Part shown: in pieces, positions 53,900-62,725 of the stretch
How positions within the stretch are numbered: the first letter of the stretch is position 1
Layout: every line of letters begins with the position of its first letter
NCBI GenBank assembly: GCA_020161455.1
Contig: JAIUNZ010000003.1
Span: 237,627 to 301,626 of the forward strand
DNA: 64,000 nt
Origin: Bacteroidota bacterium
GTDB taxonomy: Bacteria; Bacteroidota; Bacteroidia; Flavobacteriales; Flavobacteriaceae
Reading direction: 5' to 3'
Translations under genes and position numbers: made by a program
The notes under the pieces: model-generated
What the model was told of the DNA's origin: nothing
Databases searched by the model: none
Seen by the model: the letters and a program-made list of their open reading frames with translations, nothing else

Positions 53900-54559
53900 A
53901 TGAGAATACTTTCAGAATATATTAATAATGATTTTAAGCCTTTTTTGATTTCGGAGAATGTATCGGAAATTCAAGATTTTTTTGCCGAAAACACTTTTTC
54001 ACATTTTCCAGTTGTGGACAATCAAGTATTTTTAGGCTGTATTTCTGCTAATGATTCGGAAACTTTTGAATTTGGCAAAACGCTTGCTGATTATCGTTAC
54101 GCTTTCGAAGGTTTTTTTGTAAGAGAACCTATGATTTGGCTTGATGTTTTAGAAATATTTGCCAGAAACAATGCCAATATTGTTCCTATTTTAAGCGAAT
54201 CCAATCAATATGTTGGCTATTACGAAATTACAGATGTTATTAAATTTTTAAACGAAACACCTTTTTTAAAAGAGACTGGTGGAATTATTGTAGTAGAAAA
54301 ATTAACCGTTGATTACTCTATGAGTCAAATTGCTCAAATTGTAGAAAGTAACAATGGTAAACTTCTCGGATTATTTGTCTCAGAAGCTTCTAATGACAAA
54401 GTTCAAGTAACTGTAAAAACAACTCTTGTCGGATTGAATGAAATTATTCAAACTTTTAGACGTTATAATTATGAAATCATCTCTGAACACAATGAAGATG
54501 ACTATCTCAATAACTTAAAGGAACGCTCTGAATATCTTGACAAATATTTAAATATCTAA
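53900..54559 (+). CDS. CBS domain protein
   Basis: 219 residues, no membrane or export signal. Two CBS motifs fill residues 1-125 (FAENTFSHFPVVDNQVFLG, then NNANIVPILSESNQYVGYYEI). CBS pairs bind adenosyl nucleotides such as AMP, ATP or SAM. The C-terminal about 80 residues (VEKLTVDYSMSQIAQIVES) look like an ACT-type or small alpha-beta domain. It is the first gene of an operon with nadK (2-base gap), which fits a nucleotide-sensing role; this is inference. Confidence 0.85.
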   Translation: MRILSEYINNDFKPFLISENVSEIQDFFAENTFSHFPVVDNQVFLGCISANDSETFEFGKTLADYRYAFEGFFVREPMIWLDVLEIFARNNANIVPILSESNQYVGYYEITDVIKFLNETPFLKETGGIIVVEKLTVDYSMSQIAQIVESNNGKLLGLFVSEASNDKVQVTVKTTLVGLNEIIQTFRRYNYEIISEHNEDDYLNNLKERSEYLDKYLNI

Positions 54560-54561
54560 CT

Positions 54562-55443
54562 ATGAAAGTCGCCATTTTTGGACAATATTATCAAAATGAT
54601 ACCCGACCAATTATCAAGGATATTTTTGTTTTCTTTAATAGAAATGAAGTAGAATTAGTCATTGAAGAAAAATTTCTTAAAATTCTATACGAAGAAAAAA
54701 TCATAGAAAAAGAATACAATACCTTTAAATCAGGCACTGAATTAGACCAAAGTTTTGACATACTAATCAGCATTGGAGGCGATGGAACAATTCTCCGAGC
54801 AGCAACATATGTTGGCAACTCAGGCATTCCTATTCTTGGCGTTAATGCAGGAAGATTAGGCTTTTTAGCCAAGGTTCAAAAAGAAGACATTCAATCATTT
54901 CTTCAAATTGTATTAGAAAAAAAATATACCATTTCCGAAAGAACACTGTTAAAGCTGGAAACGAATCCAAAAAATGATGAAATAGAAATTGATTTTGCCA
55001 TGAATGAAATTTCAGTAAGCAGAAAAGATACCACTTCTATGATTACTATTGAAACTTCGTTGAATGGTGAACATTTAAATTCTTATTGGGCAGATGGATT
55101 GATTATTTCTACACCAACTGGTTCAACAGGATACTCACTAAGTTGTGGCGGTCCAATTTTAACACCCGATGTCAAGGGATTTGTTATTACGCCAATTGCT
55201 CCTCACAATTTAAATGCTCGGCCATTGGTTATTCCTGACAACACCGAAATAAAGTTAAAAGTATCAGGTAGAGAAGAACAATATCTTGTCTCATTAGATT
55301 CCAGAATTCTTTCTATAAACAACAATTCAGAACTTTTTATTCGCAAAAACCACTTTTCCATAAACATGGTTGAATTTCCTAATGAATCCTTTTTTAAAAC
55401 ACTTCGCAAAAAATTACTTTGGGGTGAAGACAAAAGAAATTAA
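54562..55443 (+). CDS. nadK: NAD kinase
   Basis: 293 residues. It phosphorylates NAD+ to NADP+ with ATP. The phosphate-binding GGDGT is at 72-76 (catalytic Asp74), the second loop is TGSTGYSLSCGG and NARPLV is the third family motif. It starts 2 bases after the CBS protein and probably shares its transcript. Confidence 0.95.
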   Translation: MKVAIFGQYYQNDTRPIIKDIFVFFNRNEVELVIEEKFLKILYEEKIIEKEYNTFKSGTELDQSFDILISIGGDGTILRAATYVGNSGIPILGVNAGRLGFLAKVQKEDIQSFLQIVLEKKYTISERTLLKLETNPKNDEIEIDFAMNEISVSRKDTTSMITIETSLNGEHLNSYWADGLIISTPTGSTGYSLSCGGPILTPDVKGFVITPIAPHNLNARPLVIPDNTEIKLKVSGREEQYLVSLDSRILSINNNSELFIRKNHFSINMVEFPNESFFKTLRKKLLWGEDKRN

Positions 55444-55581
55444 AAAAATATCCACTTTAAATATACTACTTTACATTTTTTTTCGTTTTAAAACTACCAT
55501 AGTGTAACTTTACTTAGCTGATTACTTTTATTTTATTTGCCATAAATACGATTTTTATGCACAATAAGTACTCAGAATTAT

Positions 55582-55589
55582 TATATTTG
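55582..55589 (+). promoter_or_regulatory. Candidate promoter box of the DUF6089-uppS-bamA cluster
   Basis: TATATTTG fits TAnnTTTG and lies 17 bases before the first ATG of the cluster; the -33 element is not obvious. Confidence 0.4.
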
Positions 55590-55606
55590 CACGCTATTTT
55601 AAATAG

Positions 55607-56293
55607 ATGAAAAAGAATTTAGTTTTATTTTTTTTAATGATATCCACTCATTTTTTGAATGCTCAAATACATGAAATTGGTGTTTTTTTAGGTGGAAGCA
55701 ATTATATTGGAGATGTTGGAAAAACGAATTACATCAATCCAAACAAAATTGCATTCGGAATTTTATACAAATGGAACAAAAGTCCAAGACATTCCTATAG
55801 GTTTTCCTATACACAATCAAGCATTATTGCAAATGATGCCAATTCAAAAATACTAGGAAGAGAATTAAGAGGATACCAATTTAAAAACAGCATTAAAGAA
55901 TTTTCTGCTGGATTAGAGTTTAATTTTTTTGATTTTAATCTGCATGAAGCTTTAAAAATGAAAACAACACCTTATGTATATTCGGGAGTTTCCTATTTTA
56001 TATATGATGAATTGTATGTCCTAAATGGTGTAACAAAAAATGATTATCAAAGAGGCGAATTTGCTATTCCAATGATTGTTGGCGTTAAAAGCAAATTGAC
56101 TGAAACATTAATTATAGGATTTGAAGTTGGTGCAAGATATACATTTACAGATAATCTAGACGGAAGTTTGCCAAAGAACGGAAATTTACAATCCTTAAAA
56201 TTTGGAAATATAAATAGTAATGATTGGTATGTTTTCACTGGGTTTACGTTAACATACACTTTTGGAAACAAACCTTGTTATTGCGCAGAATAA
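55607..56293 (+). CDS. DUF6089 family outer-membrane-type beta protein
   Basis: 228 residues with a signal peptide (about 1-18, ending LNAQ). The rest is a small beta-barrel-like protein: EIGVFLGGSNYIGDVG, YKWNKSPRHSYRFSYTQ and the final strand TLTYTFG, consistent with DUF6089. It is always seen upstream of uppS and bamA in Flavobacteria I know, so a role in outer-membrane assembly is likely but not demonstrated. The stop is 1 base before the uppS start. Confidence 0.85.
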   Translation: MKKNLVLFFLMISTHFLNAQIHEIGVFLGGSNYIGDVGKTNYINPNKIAFGILYKWNKSPRHSYRFSYTQSSIIANDANSKILGRELRGYQFKNSIKEFSAGLEFNFFDFNLHEALKMKTTPYVYSGVSYFIYDELYVLNGVTKNDYQRGEFAIPMIVGVKSKLTETLIIGFEVGARYTFTDNLDGSLPKNGNLQSLKFGNINSNDWYVFTGFTLTYTFGNKPCYCAE

Positions 56294-56294
56294 A

Positions 56295-57032
56295 ATGAGT
56301 ATAGAAAATATTGATACTAAAAAACTACCAAAACATTTGGCCATTATTATGGACGGAAATGGTCGTTGGGCAAAACAAAAAGGATTACTTAGAGCTTTGG
56401 GTCATGAAAACGGAACCAAATCTGTAAAAGCAACGGTTGAATCTTGTGCCAAATTAGGAATCGAAAATCTAACTTTATATGCTTTTTCTACTGAAAACTG
56501 GAACAGACCCAAGCTTGAAGTCGATACTTTAATGAAATTACTAATAGCTTCCTTAAAAAAAGAATTAGAAACGCTTCAAAAAAATAACATCCAATTAAAC
56601 TCTATTGGAAACATTGACTTATTGCCTTCAAAAGCAAAAAAAGAACTTGAAGCAGTAATAGAAAAAACAAAAAACAATACCCGAATGACATTGACTTTAG
56701 CACTCAGTTATGGCGCTAGAGAAGAATTGTTAAATGCTGTTAAAAAAATAAGTGATAAAGTTAAAAATAATATAATTTCTCTTGATAGTATTGATGAATC
56801 AATTATTAATCAGCATCTTTACACACACAATTTACCCGATGTAGATTTGGTAATTAGAACCAGCGGCGAACACAGAATAAGTAACTTTTTGCTATGGCAA
56901 ATTGCCTATGCAGAATTTTATTTTACAGATGTTCTTTGGCCTGATTTTAAGGAAGATGATTTATATCAAGCGATTATAAGTTATCAAAAAAGAGAACGAA
57001 GATTTGGAAAAACAAGTGAACAAATTAAATAG
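56295..57032 (+). CDS. uppS: Isoprenyl transferase (undecaprenyl diphosphate synthase)
   Basis: 245 residues from ATG 56295; a longer in-frame start at 56262 would overlap the DUF6089 gene. It makes the C55 lipid carrier for peptidoglycan and other envelope polymers by cis-condensation. The Mg/pyrophosphate motif IMDGNGRWAKQ has Asp20, and RTSGEHRISNF with LLWQIAYAEFYF are the other family blocks. The gene sits between DUF6089 and bamA and ends 7 bases before bamA. Confidence 0.94.
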   Translation: MSIENIDTKKLPKHLAIIMDGNGRWAKQKGLLRALGHENGTKSVKATVESCAKLGIENLTLYAFSTENWNRPKLEVDTLMKLLIASLKKELETLQKNNIQLNSIGNIDLLPSKAKKELEAVIEKTKNNTRMTLTLALSYGAREELLNAVKKISDKVKNNIISLDSIDESIINQHLYTHNLPDVDLVIRTSGEHRISNFLLWQIAYAEFYFTDVLWPDFKEDDLYQAIISYQKRERRFGKTSEQIK

Positions 57033-57039
57033 AATTTTA

Positions 57040-59718
57040 GTGCAAATAAATACTTTAAAAATAGTTCTAACAGTACTTCTTGTCGGAACTGTTTTTCAAT
57101 TACAAGCCCAAGATAGAATACCATTTGATCAAGGACAAAAATACATTTTAGCCGACGTTGAAGTAGTTGGTAAAATTAGTTATAACCAACAAACTGTTGT
57201 AACCTTTTCTGGGTTAGAAAAAGGACAAGAAATTACCGTTCCAGGAGAACAAATTAGCAATGCTATTAAGAAACTTGGTAAACTTGGTCTATTTAGTGAT
57301 ATTGATTTTTACATAAATAAGACTCAAAACGATAGTATTTGGTTAGAACTTGCTATTAGTGAGCTTCCAAAATTAAGTGAGGTAAAGATTCAAGGCGTAA
57401 AAAAATCAAAAGTTGAAAGTTTAATTAAAGACAACTCCTTAACAAAAGGTAAAATTGTTAATGAAAATTTAATTACAACTACCAAAAATTATATTGAAAA
57501 CAAATACAAAAAAGACGGATATTACAACACCAAAGTTTTCATAAAAACAATCGCTGATACTACTGAAGGAAATCAAGTAAAAATGTTGGTTAACATTGAC
57601 AAAGGTGATAAACTAAAAATAGCAAGAATTGACTTTGATGGTAATGAAAAATTCTCAGACAAAAAACTGAGAGGTGCCATGAAAAACACAAAAAAGCAAA
57701 ACTTTATTAGAATTTTCAAAGCTTCAAAATTTGTAAAAGACAAATACAAAGAAGACTTGGTATCCATCGTTGACAAATACAAAGAAAAAGGATATCGCGA
57801 TGCCCGAATCATTTCTGATTCAGTTTATTTAAACGAAAAGAAAAACAAAATCAACATTAATATTAAACTTGAAGAAGGCAGAAAATATTATTTTGGAGAT
57901 ATTAAATTCCTTGGTAATTCTGTTTATTCTGATCAATTATTAAGTAGAGTTCTTGGCATTAAAAAAGGCGAAACTTACAATGGTGTTTTACTACAAAAAA
58001 GAATTGCTGACAAAACAAAACCAGATGCAGAAGATTTGACCAATTTATATCAAAACAATGGCTATTTGTTTTCAAACATCAATGCGGTTGAAGTAAAAAC
58101 TGAAAACGACACTATTGATTTCGAAATTAGAGTAGTAGAAGGCCCTATCGCCTATTTTAATAACATTACAGTGGTTGGGAACGATAAAACCAATGACCAT
58201 GTAATTTATCGTGAATTAAGAACACGTCCTGGAGAAAAATATAGTAAAGAAGATTTAGTAAGAACCATTAGAGAAATTGGTCAATTAGGTTTCTTTGATC
58301 CAGAATCTATAGACCCAAAATTCAAAAATGTTGACCCAGCATCGGGAACAGTGGATATTGAATACAATTTAGTTGAAAAAGGGTCAAGTCAAATTGAACT
58401 TCAAGGTGGCTACGGCGGCGGCGGATTTATTGGAACCTTAGGACTATCTTTCAACAATTTCTCTGTTAGAAATATGTTTAAAAAAGATGCCTACAAACCA
58501 TTACCAATGGGTGACGGTCAAAAAGTATCTTTAAGAGCACAAGCAAGTTCCTTTTTCCAAACTTATAGTTTATCTTTCTCAGAACCATGGTTTGGCGGAA
58601 AAAAACCAATACAGTTTTCATCTTCTTTGTCACACAGTAAACAGTTTTTATATTCAGGAAATTCGGCAAGCGTTGATAAAACTAGAAGCTTCAACATTAC
58701 ATCGCTATCTGTAGGAATCTCAAAACGTTTAACTGTTCCAGATGATAATTTCTATTTTTCTAATGCGGTAAGTTTTCAATATTATGATTTGAATAATTAT
58801 AATACTGGTTTATTTACCTTTGGAGATGGATCCTCTAGAAATTTAGCTTTCACACTTGGACTTACTAGAAACAACAAAGGAATAAATCCAATTTATCCAA
58901 CATCTGGTTCAGAATTTAGTGTCTCGGCCAAATTTACCTTACCTTATTCCTTATTTAATGGTATTGACTATGGAAATTTAGGAAATCTTATAGAAAATAA
59001 ACTAACATATGATCCATCAAAGGGATTAAATGTACAACCAACTTCTCAAGGGCAAGTTCCTTCAATTGGCGATTATCTGGGAGTGGCTCAAACAGTAAAT
59101 GGACAAACAATTTATCAAGTTGTTGACACCTATCAAGAAGCAGCGGCCGACCAATCAAAAGTTGATCAATTAAAATTCAATTGGTTAGAATATTATAAAT
59201 TAAAATTCAAAGCCGATTGGTACACCAAAGTAGCTGGCTCTCAACAAAAAGCATTGGTTTTAAGAGCTTTGGGTGAATTTGGTTATTTGGGTGCATACAA
59301 CAATGCGAGAGGCGTTGTTCCTTTTGAAAGATTTTTTCTAGGTGGAGATGGTCTTGCGAATTTTGCTCTTGACGGAAGAGAAGTAGTACAATTAAGAGGT
59401 TATCCAAATCAATCATTATCCTCAGTTGATGGTGGAACCATTTATAATAAATTCACTCTAGAACTTAGATACCCACTAACTTTGAAAGCGGCTGCATCTA
59501 TTTATGCTTTGACTTTTCTTGAAGCTGGTTCGTCATTTGATAGTTTTCAAGAATACAACCCTTTTGTGCTTCAACGCTCGGCAGGATTCGGTTTAAGAGT
59601 ATTCATGCCTGCGTTTGGACTACTTGGTATCGACTTTGGTCATGGGTTTGATCCTCTACCAGGTGGAACCCAAAAGAACGGTTGGGAGACACATTTTATA
59701 ATAGGTCAACAATTTTAA
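57040..59718 (+). CDS. bamA: Outer-membrane assembly factor BamA
   Basis: 892 residues. BamA inserts beta-barrel proteins in the outer membrane. The start I favour is GTG at 57040 (7 bases after uppS), giving MQINTLKIVLTVLLVGTV as signal peptide with cleavage near LQAQ; GTG 57016 or TTG 57004 are alternatives. Several POTRA repeats fill about 35-415 (two visible as DVEVVGKISYN and KIARIDFDGNEKFS), then the Omp85 barrel, with the VRGYP-equivalent as QLRGYPNQSLS and a final FGHGFDPLPGG...HFIIGQQF. The barrel holds a Flavobacterium-type loop near residues 650-710. Confidence 0.92.
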   Translation: MQINTLKIVLTVLLVGTVFQLQAQDRIPFDQGQKYILADVEVVGKISYNQQTVVTFSGLEKGQEITVPGEQISNAIKKLGKLGLFSDIDFYINKTQNDSIWLELAISELPKLSEVKIQGVKKSKVESLIKDNSLTKGKIVNENLITTTKNYIENKYKKDGYYNTKVFIKTIADTTEGNQVKMLVNIDKGDKLKIARIDFDGNEKFSDKKLRGAMKNTKKQNFIRIFKASKFVKDKYKEDLVSIVDKYKEKGYRDARIISDSVYLNEKKNKININIKLEEGRKYYFGDIKFLGNSVYSDQLLSRVLGIKKGETYNGVLLQKRIADKTKPDAEDLTNLYQNNGYLFSNINAVEVKTENDTIDFEIRVVEGPIAYFNNITVVGNDKTNDHVIYRELRTRPGEKYSKEDLVRTIREIGQLGFFDPESIDPKFKNVDPASGTVDIEYNLVEKGSSQIELQGGYGGGGFIGTLGLSFNNFSVRNMFKKDAYKPLPMGDGQKVSLRAQASSFFQTYSLSFSEPWFGGKKPIQFSSSLSHSKQFLYSGNSASVDKTRSFNITSLSVGISKRLTVPDDNFYFSNAVSFQYYDLNNYNTGLFTFGDGSSRNLAFTLGLTRNNKGINPIYPTSGSEFSVSAKFTLPYSLFNGIDYGNLGNLIENKLTYDPSKGLNVQPTSQGQVPSIGDYLGVAQTVNGQTIYQVVDTYQEAAADQSKVDQLKFNWLEYYKLKFKADWYTKVAGSQQKALVLRALGEFGYLGAYNNARGVVPFERFFLGGDGLANFALDGREVVQLRGYPNQSLSSVDGGTIYNKFTLELRYPLTLKAAASIYALTFLEAGSSFDSFQEYNPFVLQRSAGFGLRVFMPAFGLLGIDFGHGFDPLPGGTQKNGWETHFIIGQQF

Positions 59719-59751
59719 TTATATTTGAATTTAATTATAAATTTATTCTTT

Positions 59752-60720
59752 ATGAAAAAATATATTGCAATCCTTATTATTTTGCTTATAAGCACCCAAT
59801 TGAATGCCCAAAGCAGAGGTGTAAAAATTGGTTATATTGATATGGAATACATCCTTCAAAATGTAACCGACTATTCGGAAGCAAAAAACCAATTGGAACA
59901 AAAAGCCCAAAAATGGAAGCAAGATATTGAAGCTAAAAAAGTGGAGATTGCTAAACTTAAGGACGAATTAAAAACAGAAAAACCTTTATTAACTAAAGAA
60001 TTAATAGATGAAAGAGAAGAAGAAATTGCTTTTCAAGAACAAGAATTATTAGACTTTCAACAAAAAAGATTTGGTCCAAGCGGTGATTTAATTACTCAAA
60101 AAGCAGTTTTGGTAAAACCTATCCAAGATCAAGTATTTAATGCTGTTCAAGATATTGCTGAACAACAAAAATACGACTTCATTTTTGACAAATCATCAGA
60201 CTTAACGATGTTGTTTGCTGCAAAACGATATGATATTAGCGATAGGGTTTTAAGGGTTTTAAACCGGTCAGAAAAAAGACAACAAATGTCTGCAAAACAG
60301 TTAAAAGAGCAGGAGAAAAAAGAAGCTTTAGAAGACATGGAAGATGAAAATCCAGCCATAGCCGAAAGAAGAAAAAAATTGGAAGAACGAAAAGCGGCTC
60401 GTGACAAACTATTAGAAGACCGAAAAGCTGCTGCTGAGGCTAAAAAAGCCGAACAACAAGCAAAGAGAGACGCAGCTGCAGCAGAAAGAGAAGCTAAAAA
60501 AAATGGCACGGTTAATGCAGATGAAAAACCATCAAGTGAAAACACAACTGAAAAAGACTCTACGGCAACAACAACAAAAGAAGATAAAGCCGCTGAAAGA
60601 GCTAGAATATTAGCCGAAAGAAAAAAAGAATTAGACGATAAAAGAAAAAAAATACTAGAAGAAAGAGAAGCTGCAAAAAAAGCTAGAGAAGAAAAAAATA
60701 ACGAACCTAAAACAAATTAA
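59752..60720 (+). CDS. OmpH/Skp family periplasmic chaperone with charged C-terminal extension
   Basis: 322 residues from the ATG at 59752 (a TTG nine codons upstream is poorer). Signal peptide about 1-20 (ending LNAQS). The OmpH domain covers about 25-165 (IGYIDMEYILQNV); a second part of about 150 residues is almost purely Lys, Glu, Ala and Arg in coiled-coil repeats (RRKKLEERKAARDKL), plus a Ser/Thr linker. Skp carries outer-membrane proteins from Sec to BamA, and the gene follows bamA. The tail could bind cargo or the wall. Confidence 0.88.
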   Translation: MKKYIAILIILLISTQLNAQSRGVKIGYIDMEYILQNVTDYSEAKNQLEQKAQKWKQDIEAKKVEIAKLKDELKTEKPLLTKELIDEREEEIAFQEQELLDFQQKRFGPSGDLITQKAVLVKPIQDQVFNAVQDIAEQQKYDFIFDKSSDLTMLFAAKRYDISDRVLRVLNRSEKRQQMSAKQLKEQEKKEALEDMEDENPAIAERRKKLEERKAARDKLLEDRKAAAEAKKAEQQAKRDAAAAEREAKKNGTVNADEKPSSENTTEKDSTATTTKEDKAAERARILAERKKELDDKRKKILEEREAAKKAREEKNNEPKTN

Positions 60721-60753
60721 AAATAAAATAAATTAATTAATACTTTTAAAACA

Positions 60754-61254
60754 ATGAAAAGATTGAAATCATTACTAATAGCTGGAGTTTTGTTTTTTGG
60801 AACAATGCAAACGATTAATGCACAAGCTAAAACTGCACACGTAGATGTAAATGAAATTATTTCTAAAATGCCTGCGATGTTAGACTCTCAAAAACAGCTG
60901 GAAAAATTGAGTGCTACTTATGATGCCGAGTACAAAACAATGGCAGAAGAATATCAAGCTAAAATTAAGAAATACGACCAAGAAGCTTCAACAGTAACGG
61001 ATGCAGTTAATCAAACACGTCAACAAGAAGTTCAAGATTTAGTAAAAAGAATTACTGATTATAGAGACAATGCTCAAAAAGAATTGCAAAAAAAAGAATC
61101 TGATTTAGTAAAACCATTAATGGATAAAATCAGAGCTTCAATTGCAAAAGTTGGTAAAGCAAAAGGTTACCAATACGTTCTAAATGCTGCTGATTTATTA
61201 TTAACCGATGGTCCAGATTTAACAGCTGATGTTAAAAAAGACCTAGGTTTCTAA
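60754..61254 (+). CDS. OmpH/Skp family periplasmic chaperone
   Basis: 166 residues, the standard Skp size. Signal peptide about 1-23 (ending INAQA). The OmpH core shows HVDVNEIISKMPAM, a long helical middle (MAEEYQAKIKKYDQEAST), and a C-terminal YQYVLNAADLLL. It is the second Skp-type gene after bamA, a pairing usual in the phylum; the two may have different clients. A terminator follows at 61275. Confidence 0.92.
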   Translation: MKRLKSLLIAGVLFFGTMQTINAQAKTAHVDVNEIISKMPAMLDSQKQLEKLSATYDAEYKTMAEEYQAKIKKYDQEASTVTDAVNQTRQQEVQDLVKRITDYRDNAQKELQKKESDLVKPLMDKIRASIAKVGKAKGYQYVLNAADLLLTDGPDLTADVKKDLGF

Positions 61255-61274
61255 AATTTAACTATCATTATTAT

Positions 61275-61307
61275 AAAGCAGCTCAATTTTTTGAGCTGTT
61301 TTTTTTT
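61275..61307 (+). terminator. Terminator of the bamA-ompH cluster
   Basis: Stem CAGCTCAA / TTGAGCTG with four loop T's, extended by A-T and G-T pairs, followed by nine T's, 20 bases after the second ompH stop and just ahead of murI. Confidence 0.85.
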
Positions 61308-61319
61308 ACTTTTGTTTTT

Positions 61320-62099
61320 ATGATAAATAATAATCCTATAGGGCTTTTTGATTCAGGCATTGGTGGTACATCCATTTGGAAAGAAATTCATGATTTACTT
61401 CCAAATGAAAACACAATCTACCTTGCTGATAGTAAAAACGCACCTTATGGACAAAAGTCTAAAGAAGAAATTGTTCAATTAAGCATAAAAAACACAGAGT
61501 TTTTACTGAATCAAAATTGCAAAATAATTGTTGTAGCATGTAATACTGCAACTACCAACGCCATCAAAGAATTGAGAGCTAAATACGATGTGCCTTTTAT
61601 TGGAATTGAACCTGCCATAAAACCAGCAGCTTTAAATTCATCAACAAACACTATTGGAATTCTTGCCACCAAAGGAACATTGAATAGTGAATTATTTCAC
61701 CAAACTTTAGAAAAGTTTCAAGAAACAAAAATCATTGAGCAAATAGGACATGGTTTAGTAACCTTAATCGAAAATGGAGAACTCAATTCAATTGAAACGA
61801 AAAACCTTCTTAAAACCTATTTAAAACCCATGATTGAAGCCAATATTGACTATTTGGTGTTAGGCTGCAGTCATTACCCCTACCTTATTCCTCAAATAAA
61901 AAAAATAATTCCAACTAAAATAAAAATTATTGATTCGGGAGAAGCTGTTGCACGACAAACCAAGAATGTATTAGTTGAAAAAAGCATTCTAAACCTTGAA
62001 AACAAATTGGGAAAAGCTGTTTTTTATACCAATGCCAATCCAAAAGTGCTTGAAAACATACTTAAAAATAAAGAAGAAGTCATTCAAAAAGATTTTTAG
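61320..62099 (+). CDS. murI: Glutamate racemase
   Basis: 259 residues. It makes D-glutamate for peptidoglycan by two-base catalysis. The two catalytic cysteines are Cys74 (VVACNTATT) and Cys183 (LGCSHYPYL, with His185); the substrate-binding GLFDSGIGG (about 8-16) and ADSKNAPYGQK are intact. The ATG lies 12 bases after the terminator of the bamA-ompH cluster, so its promoter must be inside that short gap or overlap it. Confidence 0.95.
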   Translation: MINNNPIGLFDSGIGGTSIWKEIHDLLPNENTIYLADSKNAPYGQKSKEEIVQLSIKNTEFLLNQNCKIIVVACNTATTNAIKELRAKYDVPFIGIEPAIKPAALNSSTNTIGILATKGTLNSELFHQTLEKFQETKIIEQIGHGLVTLIENGELNSIETKNLLKTYLKPMIEANIDYLVLGCSHYPYLIPQIKKIIPTKIKIIDSGEAVARQTKNVLVEKSILNLENKLGKAVFYTNANPKVLENILKNKEEVIQKDF

Positions 62100-62124
62100 A
62101 AGTTTGTGTTTTGAATTGTTATTA

Positions 62125-62149
62125 TTTCAAGGTTTAAGAAACCTTGAAA
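62125..62149. terminator. Perfect 25-base palindrome after murI
   Basis: TTTCAAGGTTT (62125-62135), loop AAG, then AAACCTTGAAA, an 11-bp perfect stem between two convergent genes. No long T run follows on either strand, so terminator function is likely from position but not certain. Confidence 0.6.
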
Positions 62150-62156
62150 ATTAAAA

Positions 62157-62681
62157 CTATTTCTCATTTTCATTTTTAAACCAACCCGAATACATTACAT
62201 AATTATTAGAAATACGTTCAATTTCTCCACCAAAATCTGATTGATTAATTTCCTTGACTTTTCGAGCAGGAACACCAGCATAGATACTTCCCGATTCAAT
62301 AACTGTGTTTTGAGTAACTACAGCACCTGCAGCTACAATTGAATTGCTTTCCACAACACAATTATCCATCACAATGGCACCCATTCCTATCAAAACATTA
62401 TCATGAATTTTACAACCATGAACAATAGCATTGTGTCCAATAGAAACATTATTTCCAATTTCCGTCGGATGTTTTTGATACGTGCAATGAATAATTGCAC
62501 CATCTTGAATGTTTACTTTATTCCCAATTTTTATGAAATGAACATCACCTCGAATTACAGCATTAAACCAAACGCTACATGAATGTCCAAAAGTAACATC
62601 GCCAACTATTGTAGCGTTTTCTGCTACATAGCAATCCTCAGGAATTTGAGGTTTCTTTCCATTTACAGTTTTAAGTATCAT
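62157..62681 (-). CDS. Gamma carbonic anhydrase-like hexapeptide protein
   Basis: 174 residues from ATG 62681; a longer in-frame start would run through a terminator stem. The left-handed beta-helix is evident from hexapeptide repeats, and zinc-ligand histidines appear as His65 (IIHCTYQ), His82 and His87 (IGHNAIVHG). Members bind Zn/Fe and some are carbonic anhydrases; many YrdA/PaaY-like proteins have other thioesterase or unknown activity. Cytosolic. It lies just after the porP terminator. Confidence 0.9.
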   Translation of the reverse strand: MILKTVNGKKPQIPEDCYVAENATIVGDVTFGHSCSVWFNAVIRGDVHFIKIGNKVNIQDGAIIHCTYQKHPTEIGNNVSIGHNAIVHGCKIHDNVLIGMGAIVMDNCVVESNSIVAAGAVVTQNTVIESGSIYAGVPARKVKEINQSDFGGEIERISNNYVMYSGWFKNENEK

Positions 62682-62683
62682 AT

Positions 62684-62712
62684 AAAAAAAGTGTCCCGAA
62701 TGAATCGGGACA
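62684..62712 (-). terminator. Terminator of the PorP/SprF gene
   Basis: Stem TGTCCCGA / TCGGGACA with an AT-rich loop and a run of A to its left (U's on the minus strand). It sits 14-42 bases past the porP stop, right before the gamma carbonic anhydrase start, supporting the ATG at 62681. Confidence 0.78.
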
Positions 62713-62725
62713 TTTATTAAAATCA

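Noticed and set aside
60147-60545. 132-codon minus-strand frame
   Set aside because: It is the mirror of the Lys/Glu/Ala-rich ompH tail; Phe/Ser/Ala-rich antisense frames are expected there.
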